DNA from: Hymenobacter sediminis
GTDB taxonomy: Bacteria; Bacteroidota; Bacteroidia; Cytophagales; Hymenobacteraceae
NCBI RefSeq assembly: GCF_003231285.1
Contig: NZ_QKNS01000001.1
Location: 186,001-250,000, forward strand
Direction: 5' to 3'
DNA length: 64,000 nt
Of this stretch, positions 58,328-64,000 are shown one piece after another. The position numbers and the translations under genes are program-made. The first letter of the stretch is position 1. Each line of letters starts with the position of its first letter. The notes beneath the pieces are model-generated. The model did not search any database, was not told where the DNA came from, and saw nothing but the letters and a program-made list of their open reading frames with translations.

Positions 58328-59608
58328 CTACCAGCTGCCGCTGTTGTCGTCATTACCATCAAAGCCGCCTCCACCCGTGTCATCTGACGACAGATCATCG
58401 TAGGTGGAGGAATCGTTGGAGGAAAAGTAATCAGGCTCATTGGAGGTATAATCCTCAGAGAAGTAATCGGGGCCAGCTTCGTCGTTGGCAGCGGTGTTAT
58501 CCAGCGCCGGGAAGCCACCAGAAGCGGCTCCGCCAGCCGCGCCAGCCGCAGTATCAGTGCCTAGACTAGGCGGAGGCGTATCGGAGTTTAGAGAAGTGCT
58601 ATCTGGGCGGTCATGGCCCTCAGCCATGCGGTTACCTAGGTAAGCGCCCGCAGCAGCGGCTGCCCCGGTCATGAGCATGCCTCCAACCCCGCTTCCAATG
58701 CCGCTACCCCCGCCCCCGAAGCTACTATTTCGGTTGGGCAGAAAATCAGGGGCGCCACCGGGCTGAGTTTGAGGGCGTGGCCCATAATTACCAGCGGGGG
58801 CGTTTGGCTGTCTGGGAAGGAAATCAGGAGCAGTGCCAGTGCCGGAACCATACGTGCCGGGGGCTGGCGTGCGCCGCCGGAATAGCTTTGAAATCAGCCA
58901 GATGGCCCCGCCTATCACCACCACTCCCAGTACTAGTGTGCCAATGCCAAAGCCCGAAGAGGCTGGCTCGGGAGCAGTCCTCATCATTGGGTTGGGGGTA
59001 GCAGCACTGGCTGGCAACTCATCGGCGAGGCCACTATTTGGAGCGGTGGTGCTGATATCGTTGGAGGAGGTAGGAGGGGTAGCAGTGGCTGCGGGTTGGT
59101 TCTGGCGCGGGTCGGAGCTGGGGTTAGCCGCCAGCATCAGGGTATTCAGTCCGGTGCGCAGCCCCGCAAAGTAGCGGCCTTGCTTAAAGCTAGGCGTCAT
59201 TTGCTCACTGATAACGCGTTGCGTCAGCTCCGGCGTAATGCGGTCCTGCAAGCCCGAGCCGGCCTGAATGGTTACCTGTCGGTCTTGGGCCCCTAGCAGT
59301 ACCACCAGGCCGTTGTTTTTGTCGCGCTGCCCAATGCCCCAGGCTGTGCCCAGCGCCCGGGCGTATTCAGGGGCACTGCGCCCGCCCAGGGAGGGCACCG
59401 TTACTACCACAATTTGGGTACCGGTTTCATCGGCGTACCGGCGCAGGCCGCCTTCCAGTGTTTTGGCGTTGGCGGGGGGTAGGAGATGTGCCTGGTCGTT
59501 CACGAACTGAAACGGCGAAGGCCGGGGTGGCAACTCCTGAGCAGTGCCCACGGCCGACCAGCCTAGGCCCGCCGCGAAGAGCCACAGAAAAAGAAGAAGG
59601 CGGTGCAT
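58328..59608 (-). CDS. TPM-domain protein (YgcG/Psb32 type) with acidic tail
   Basis: This 426-residue protein has a signal peptide (ends G-T-A-Q). The TPM domain (about residues 30-155) shows V-N-D-Q-A-H-L-L, T-G-T-Q-I-V-V-V-T-V-P-S-L-G-G, A-W-G-I-G-Q-R-D-K-N-N-G-L-V-V-L-L, and Q-V-T-I-Q-A-G-S-G-L. A membrane helix lies at about residues 215-235. The C-terminal half is Gly/Pro/Asn-rich and ends in an acidic Asp/Ser/Tyr stretch. TPM proteins are mostly of unknown function, and some act as phosphatases. It is a single-gene unit. Confidence 0.82.
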   Translation of the reverse strand: MHRLLLFLWLFAAGLGWSAVGTAQELPPRPSPFQFVNDQAHLLPPANAKTLEGGLRRYADETGTQIVVVTVPSLGGRSAPEYARALGTAWGIGQRDKNNGLVVLLGAQDRQVTIQAGSGLQDRITPELTQRVISEQMTPSFKQGRYFAGLRTGLNTLMLAANPSSDPRQNQPAATATPPTSSNDISTTAPNSGLADELPASAATPNPMMRTAPEPASSGFGIGTLVLGVVVIGGAIWLISKLFRRRTPAPGTYGSGTGTAPDFLPRQPNAPAGNYGPRPQTQPGGAPDFLPNRNSSFGGGGSGIGSGVGGMLMTGAAAAAGAYLGNRMAEGHDRPDSTSLNSDTPPPSLGTDTAAGAAGGAASGGFPALDNTAANDEAGPDYFSEDYTSNEPDYFSSNDSSTYDDLSSDDTGGGGFDGNDDNSGSW

Positions 59609-59719
59609 GATGTCGCAGAGTTAGGGTGAAGGAAATACCGACTTTCTTGTACGTCTGGTGGGCTGAAGTGGCTATGCTTCAAGTGCTGGGCAGATGACCA
59701 GAACGAATACCCGGATGCA

Positions 59720-59750
59720 GCAACGCCGGCCCCACGGGAGCCGGCGTTGC
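59720..59750. terminator. Palindrome downstream of hsp20
   Basis: Perfect 11-base arms (GCAACGCCGGC and complement) enclose a 9-base loop. It lies 33 bases beyond the stop of the minus-strand Hsp20 gene, consistent with a terminator without a long T-run. Confidence 0.6.
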
Positions 59751-59782
59751 GTGTGGCAATGAGCCGAGAGCTGAAAAGGGAA

Positions 59783-60406
59783 TCAGGAGCCTACCCCGGA
59801 GCTTTGGGGCCGGCTCTTCATTTCCTCGGAGGGGTCAATAGAACCCGCAGCCCCGTTCGACGGGTGCCCGTTGCCGGCGCTGCCGCCCGACGACTGCACT
59901 GCTACATCCGTAGCCTGCTGGCCCACGCGCTCCGACATCTGGCCGGGGCTGCTGTTCTGGTTCTGGCCGCCGCGTACCTCAATTTGGTGGCGCATGGTTT
60001 TCTTCTCGTCCTTGGGCACGCTTACGTGCAGAATGCCATCCTCGAAGCGGGCTTCAATGCCGCTGGCCTCTACCGTGTCGGGTAGCTGTAAGGTTCGGTG
60101 GAAAGAGCCAAACGAGCTTTCGACCATGTGGTAGCGCCGCTGGTTCTGCTCCTGGCGGAAGTGCCGCTCGCCCGAAATTGTCAGGCGGCCCTGGTGAAAG
60201 TCTACCTTGATGTCTTCACGTTTCATGCCGGGTAGGGCGGCTTCTATCTCGTAGCTTTTCTCGGTTTCATAGGCGTCTACGTGGGGCGAGAAGCTGTTCA
60301 CCCGCCCACGGGAAGCCAGTGAGTCGTTGAAAAACCGGTCGAGCATCGTGCTGAAGCTAGAGGAGGCTAGGTCGGAAAACGAATCCTGATACTTCTGAAT
60401 AGCCAT
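59783..60406 (-). CDS. Hsp20/alpha-crystallin family protein with long C-terminal tail
   Basis: This 207-residue protein has the alpha-crystallin domain (about residues 40-145): V-D-A-Y-E-T-E-K-S-Y-E-I-E-A-A-L-P-G, F-H-Q-G-R-L-T-I-S-G-E-R-H-F, and A-R-F-E-D-G-I-L-H-V-S-V-P-K. The last 60 residues are Gln/Ser/Gly-rich and probably disordered, which is unusual for the family. It is not closely similar to the other Hsp20 in the window (42.2-42.6 kb). Confidence 0.9.
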   Translation of the reverse strand: MAIQKYQDSFSDLASSSFSTMLDRFFNDSLASRGRVNSFSPHVDAYETEKSYEIEAALPGMKREDIKVDFHQGRLTISGERHFRQEQNQRRYHMVESSFGSFHRTLQLPDTVEASGIEARFEDGILHVSVPKDEKKTMRHQIEVRGGQNQNSSPGQMSERVGQQATDVAVQSSGGSAGNGHPSNGAAGSIDPSEEMKSRPQSSGVGS

Positions 60407-60514
60407 GATTATGTGCCGTTTTAAAGTGAGACATCACTGAAAACGGCATTTTATACGACCTTAAAAATCAGGGGTTACTAGAGTTGCGCTGGGTAGGAGC
60501 TTCCTACAGTAGAC

Positions 60515-60607
60515 CGTCCTGTCGAGCTAGTCGAGACATCTCGCTCGAATCGTTGGGTAGTAACTCAACGTCAGCACGCAAGATGTCTCGGACAGCTCGA
60601 CAGGACG
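60515..60607. repeat. Dispersed palindromic repeat copy 3
   Basis: The arms at 60515-60541 and 60581-60607 are complementary at 24 of 27 positions, beginning CGTCCTGTCGAGCT. The interior (60536-60579) matches the 20.4-kb copy in reverse orientation. It lies in the gap between hsp20 and the aldehyde dehydrogenase gene. Confidence 0.8.
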
Positions 60608-60827
60608 ACCTTGTTTAAAGGTAAAAAACTGACTACCAATTTGTAATAAAGGATGCGTGTTATAGAAGCTTTTCTCAAGAGAGCACCTGGGCAGGCTACC
60701 TCTGATTGCCAGCTCAACACCAGATTTTATTCAAACTATTGGTATTTGCTCAAGGTTGATTTGCATTGCCTGCCTGATATAGGCCGGCGTCCTGCTCTTT
60801 CTCTAACCCCCTCGAAAACAACTTTCC
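60608..60827. other. AT-rich intergenic region before the aldehyde dehydrogenase gene
   Basis: No gene is apparent. A short open frame at 60653-60865 overlaps the next gene and has no recognisable protein character. No exact -7 consensus box is seen. Confidence 0.4.
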
Positions 60828-62285
60828 ATGCAACCCTACCAAGGCCTCGAGCTGCAATTCATTAACGGCGAGTGGAAGCCCGGCCGCGAAGACGATTATA
60901 TCAAGGACATTAACCCCTTCGACAACTCCGAGCTGCTGACCATCAAGTGCGCCGGCCTCGCCGAACTCGACGAAGCCTATGGTGCGGCCAAAGCAGCGGC
61001 CACCGGCTGGGGCAACGCCCTACCCCAGGAGCGGCGCGACATCCTGATTCGGGCCGCCCAACTGCTGCTGGAGCGCAAAGACGAAATTGCCAACTGGATA
61101 GCCCGCGAGGCGGGCGGCGCCCACGCCAAAGCCGAGGCCGAAATCATGCTGGCCCACGAGGTGCTCATGGAGGCCTCGTCATTCCCTAACCGCCTGCACG
61201 GCTTCATTCTCAACTCCAGCACCCCCGGCAAGGAAAGCCGCGTGTACCGTAAGCCCTTGGGGGTAGTGGGCATCATCAGCCCCTGGAACTTCCCGGTGCA
61301 CTTGTCCATGCGCTCCATTGCGCCGGCCCTGGCCTGTGGCAATACCATTGTGGTGAAGCCCGCCTCCCAGACACCCGTAACGGGTGGCACGCTGCTGGCC
61401 AAGCTGTTTGAGGAAGCCGGCCTGCCCAAGGGCGTGTTCAACGTGGTAATGGGCAAATCTTCCCTTATCGGCGACGCCTTCGTGCAGCACCCGGTACCCA
61501 AACTAATTTCGTTTACCGGCTCTACCCCCGTCGGCAAGGGCATCGGTAAGCTGGCCGGCGAAGCCCTGAAAAAGGTGGCTCTGGAGCTGGGTGGCAACAA
61601 CGTGTTTATTGTGATGGAAGACGCTGACCTCGACCGGGCCGTGGCCGCCGCCATGATGGGTAAGTTCATGCACCAGGGCCAGATCTGCATGGCCGTCAAC
61701 CGCTTTCTGGTGCACGAGCCCATCTATGATGCCTTCTGCGAAAAGCTGACAGCGCGCACCAAAGCCCTGAAAGTAGGCGACCCGCAGCAGCGCGACACCG
61801 ACATCGGTCCCCTCATCGACGAGAAGCAGGTAAAGCGCATCCAGAAAGACATTGAGGAAAGCGTGGCCCAGGGTGCCAAAGTTGTGTGTGGGGGCGAGGC
61901 CGACGGGGCTACCCTGCACCCCACTGTGCTGCGCGATGTTCGCAACGATATGCCCATTGCCCAGAATGAAATCTTCGGGCCCGTGGCGCCCCTGATTCCC
62001 TTCCGCGACGAAGCCGAGATGCTGCAGCTGGCCAACGAGCTGGACTTTGGCCTCAGTGGGGCTTTGCACACCCGCAACGTAACGCGCGGCGTACAGCTGG
62101 CCCGCCAGATTGAAACCGGCATGATCCACGTAAACGACCAGAGCGTGAACGATGAGCCCAATGCGCCTTTCGGTGGCGAACGGGAATCGGGGCTGGGCCG
62201 CTTTGGCGGGCAGTGGGTAATGGAGGAAATGACTCGTGTGCAGTGGGTTTCGGTGCAGCACGAGCCCCGCGAATATCCCATCTAA
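60828..62285 (+). CDS. Aldehyde dehydrogenase family protein
   Basis: This 485-residue NAD(P)-dependent dehydrogenase oxidises aldehydes to carboxylic acids. The catalytic cysteine is Cys287 (H-Q-G-Q-I-C-M-A), and the general base Glu253 is in A-L-E-L-G-G-N-N. I-S-P-W-N-F-P-V-H and F-T-G-S-T-P-V-G-K are the cofactor motifs. N-D-E-P-N-A-P-F-G-G-E-R-E-S-G-L-G-R closes the domain. It is closest, by recollection, to benzaldehyde/vanillin-type dehydrogenases, but the substrate is unproven. Single-gene unit. Confidence 0.93.
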   Translation: MQPYQGLELQFINGEWKPGREDDYIKDINPFDNSELLTIKCAGLAELDEAYGAAKAAATGWGNALPQERRDILIRAAQLLLERKDEIANWIAREAGGAHAKAEAEIMLAHEVLMEASSFPNRLHGFILNSSTPGKESRVYRKPLGVVGIISPWNFPVHLSMRSIAPALACGNTIVVKPASQTPVTGGTLLAKLFEEAGLPKGVFNVVMGKSSLIGDAFVQHPVPKLISFTGSTPVGKGIGKLAGEALKKVALELGGNNVFIVMEDADLDRAVAAAMMGKFMHQGQICMAVNRFLVHEPIYDAFCEKLTARTKALKVGDPQQRDTDIGPLIDEKQVKRIQKDIEESVAQGAKVVCGGEADGATLHPTVLRDVRNDMPIAQNEIFGPVAPLIPFRDEAEMLQLANELDFGLSGALHTRNVTRGVQLARQIETGMIHVNDQSVNDEPNAPFGGERESGLGRFGGQWVMEEMTRVQWVSVQHEPREYPI

Positions 62286-62321
62286 GGCATCTGGCCCCAC
62301 GGCATGGTAGACGAGGCCGGT

Positions 62322-62368
62322 AACAGGGCGGCGGGCAAAACTCCTCGGAGAGGGCCTGCCGCCCTGTT
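62322..62368. terminator. Hairpin after the aldehyde dehydrogenase gene
   Basis: Perfect 11-base arms AACAGGGCGGC (62322-62332) and complement (62358-62368), with added pairing of the flanking GGGC and GCCT. No T-run. The following 220 bases to the next gene contain no visible feature. Confidence 0.65.
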
Positions 62369-62594
62369 GCGTTGCCGGGCTACAGCAGGATTCACACTCC
62401 CACAGGGGGTAGTGCTGCCCTTGCTTCTGCCATCCACAACGCCGCCGCCCCCCGACAAATTCTGATGACGATCTGAAGACCGAGCGTTGCAACAAGCTCA
62501 ACAGTAAGGTGCTTCAGAACTTGGTGCGTATTACCTGACAGAAATAGCGCAGGAGCCGTATTTCGTGCTTGGCAATAGCGTACTTTTACCAATC

Positions 62595-63038
62595 ATGAAG
62601 CAAGCTGTGTCCACGCCTGTCGTCTATTATGAAAATGCTGCGGGCGCCCTGTTGGAAGAGCCAGCAGGCTTTATTCGGGCCATCTGGGGCCGAAAAACCC
62701 AGCAGTACCTGAAGGCCGATGTGCAGGCGTTGTTCTCGCAGATGATGGTAGGCCTGCAGCGGCGCAACTGGAGCCGCATGCTCATTGATCAAACCAATAT
62801 GCGGCCCTTCAGCCCCGAGGAGCAGCAGTGGATAGCCCAGCAGTGGTTGCCGCGGGCCGTAACAGAAGGCGGCTATCGGCACGGGGCAGTGCTGGTTTCC
62901 CCGAACGTGATGGTGCGCCTGGCTACGGCGTACATTACCACTCAGGTCTTGAATCTGGCCCTTACCTACCGCTCCTTCGACTCCGACGCGGCGGCCCAGG
63001 CCTGGCTTCTGCAGCAGCCCGCTTCCCCGGGAAAGTAG
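62595..63038 (+). CDS. STAS-like protein, family copy C (divergent)
   Basis: This 147-residue protein starts at ATG 62595. It aligns with copies A and B through W-S-R-M-L-I-D-Q-T-N-M, Q-Q-W-I-A-Q-Q-W-L-P-R-A and H-G-A-V-L-V-S-P. The arginine-rich RRR of A and B is absent. It is the most divergent of the three. Function is unknown, and it is likely cytoplasmic. Confidence 0.6.
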   Translation: MKQAVSTPVVYYENAAGALLEEPAGFIRAIWGRKTQQYLKADVQALFSQMMVGLQRRNWSRMLIDQTNMRPFSPEEQQWIAQQWLPRAVTEGGYRHGAVLVSPNVMVRLATAYITTQVLNLALTYRSFDSDAAAQAWLLQQPASPGK

Positions 63039-63227
63039 CCGCTTGCCCTGGTACAGGTAGGGTAGCCTCCCCCCCCGTAGCACCGCCAACCTCTGGGGCC
63101 AGTGCAGGTGCGCCGCCCCCAACAGATGAACTTGGCTTCGGTCCGCCTCGTATGGCAGAGAGCCTGGCAGCAGGTGCTGCGCCGCGGTGCGCAGCTGTTC
63201 ACCTAATGGCCATGTGCTCCCTGTTTT

Positions 63228-63557
63228 ATGTCTCGTACTCTGTTTTTTGGAATAGCTTTCCTGAGCCTGGCCGCTACGGCTGCTCAGGCCCAGAACCGCC
63301 CCCCTGTGCAACCGGTGCGGCGCCAGCCCACAGAGCGGGTAAGCCCCGTACCGGGTGTCACGCTGCCCGCCGGGGTAGGGCAAGGCAAAGCTGAGCCAGT
63401 GCCCGTTCCGACCCAAGTATTACCCAATCACCCGTTGCCCCAGCCCTCGGTGCCCAGCGGCCAGGTAAGCGTAGGCCCCCTCGATTCGGGGCAGGTGAAA
63501 CCTGCGGCGCGGCCCCGGCCGGCTACGCCTGCACGTACGCAGCGCCGCCGGCCCTAA
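63228..63557 (+). CDS. Small Pro/Arg-rich secreted protein
   Basis: This 109-residue protein has a signal peptide (ends A-A-Q-A-Q). The mature part is nearly all Pro, Arg, Val and Gln with no hydrophobic core, ending in R-T-Q-R-R-R-P. It is probably disordered. No recognised domain. Reading in this frame shows Bacteroidota-like codon use, and the strong signal peptide supports a real gene. Confidence 0.55.
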   Translation: MSRTLFFGIAFLSLAATAAQAQNRPPVQPVRRQPTERVSPVPGVTLPAGVGQGKAEPVPVPTQVLPNHPLPQPSVPSGQVSVGPLDSGQVKPAARPRPATPARTQRRRP

Positions 63558-63638
63558 GCCTGCTTTGAAAACGAGCGTGAGGCAACGAAGTAAGACTCTT
63601 CGCTTATCTTCGAATCCCATTTCAGTGCTTCCCCACCC

Positions 63639-64000
63639 ATGAGCGAGCAACTTGCTGTAGTTACTTCCTATTTCGAACTGGTTCAGGCTTTTAACACCGA
63701 GCCCGAAGCCTACGCGACCATTCTGCACCCCGATGTGGAGCAGACGGAGTACCCCAATCTGATCTTCAAGACTGTTCAGCGCCGCTCCTTCAGCGACATT
63801 ATGGACAACCTGCGCGCCGGGCGGGAGCTGTTGCTCGACCAGCACTTCGAGGTAGAGCACATGCAAACCAACCCCGATGGCAGCGTGGTGGTAGAAGGCC
63901 TCTGGCACGCTACCACTGCCAGCGACGTGGGTCCCCTGCTGCGCGGGCAGCGCGTGCAAGGACAGCTGTGCCTGGTGTTTGAGTTCAAAGACGGCAAAAT
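63639..64000 (+). CDS. NTF2-like/SnoaL family protein, N-terminal part
   Basis: An open frame from ATG 63639 runs off the end of the window (121 codons). The predicted product starts M-S-E-Q-L-A-V-V-T-S-Y-F, with F-N-T-E-P-E-A-Y-A-T-I-L-H-P-D-V-E and V-V-V-E-G-L-W-H-A-T. This fits the NTF2-like/SnoaL-fold family of small enzymes or binding proteins, which have a conical cavity. No stop is seen. Function is unknown. Confidence 0.75.
   Translation, partial: MSEQLAVVTSYFELVQAFNTEPEAYATILHPDVEQTEYPNLIFKTVQRRSFSDIMDNLRAGRELLLDQHFEVEHMQTNPDGSVVVEGLWHATTASDVGPLLRGQRVQGQLCLVFEFKDGK

Noticed and set aside
60653-60865. 70-codon frame before the aldehyde dehydrogenase gene
   Set aside because: It overlaps the real start and carries no conserved pattern or signal peptide.
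61503-62501. 332-codon open frame opposite the aldehyde dehydrogenase gene
   Set aside because: It overlaps catalytic motifs of the real gene and has no protein-like features.
1-64000. CRISPR arrays, tRNA or rRNA genes, insertion sequences, phage genes
   Set aside because: I looked for regularly spaced repeats, cloverleaf-like sequences and transposase or integrase motifs and saw none. The only repeats are palindromes and one short tandem repeat.

Overview
The window is 64 kb of chromosomal DNA from a GC-rich member of the Bacteroidota, most likely a Hymenobacter-like genus of the Cytophagales. Supporting signs are a very large secreted protein with a type IX secretion (T9SS) C-terminal sorting domain, a PorP/SprF protein followed by a GldJ/GldK-like SUMF1 lipoprotein, many small lipoproteins, family-specific proteins (DUF4783, VF530, DUF4382), -7 promoter boxes of the TAnnTTTG type, and near absence of Shine-Dalgarno sites. 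I see no rRNA, tRNA, CRISPR array, IS element or prophage. The gene content is mostly housekeeping and envelope.

Layout. 1-2.2 kb: end of a diacylglycerol kinase, a lipoprotein, a DinB protein and a thioredoxin-like protein. 2.3-13.2 kb: an AT-rich promoter region and a 1263-residue T9SS cargo protein, a DUF4382 lipoprotein, a large AsmA-like protein, then PorP/SprF and GldJ-like. 13.2-18.8 kb: ComF, an AhpD-like protein, XthA, an FAD oxidoreductase, a MORN-type protein and a heme-binding DUF3365 lipoprotein. 18.9-24.2 kb: the threonine operon thrA-thrB-thrC on the minus strand. Its leader carries a threonine-rich leader peptide and competing antiterminator and terminator hairpins. 24.4-31 kb: prfA, a beta-helix-like lipoprotein, YjbQ, a membrane gene broken by an in-frame TGA, a lipoprotein overlapping gpmI. 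31-36 kb: DUF4783, nadC, small lipoproteins, a methyltransferase and a ZIP transporter. 36-44 kb: an OmpA protein with thrombospondin type-3 repeats, CbpM/CbpA, RlpA, GH25 lysozyme, VF530, Hsp20 and an acyltransferase. 44-49 kb: GNAT, an acyl carrier protein with a minimal adaptor protein, an Rrf2 regulator with a duplicated operator, pirin and NamA. 50-57 kb: two tandem M13 metallopeptidases, then a BlaI/BlaR1-type operon with an additional plug-like protein. 57-64 kb: small secreted proteins, a TPM protein, a second Hsp20, an aldehyde dehydrogenase and the start of an NTF2-like protein.

Regulation visible in the sequence. The clearest circuits are the threonine attenuator, a 20-bp Rrf2-linked element found both before the regulator and before the adaptor/ACP pair, and a TACGAA-ATA-TTCGTA palindrome before the BlaI gene. 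Rho-independent terminators are abundant and well formed. A dispersed palindromic repeat family lies between thrB and thrC, after prfA, and between hsp20 and the aldehyde dehydrogenase gene. A family of three small STAS-like proteins (44.7, 57.1 and 62.6 kb) is spread over the right half.

All functional calls rest on reading the translated sequence and recalling family motifs. No database search was run.
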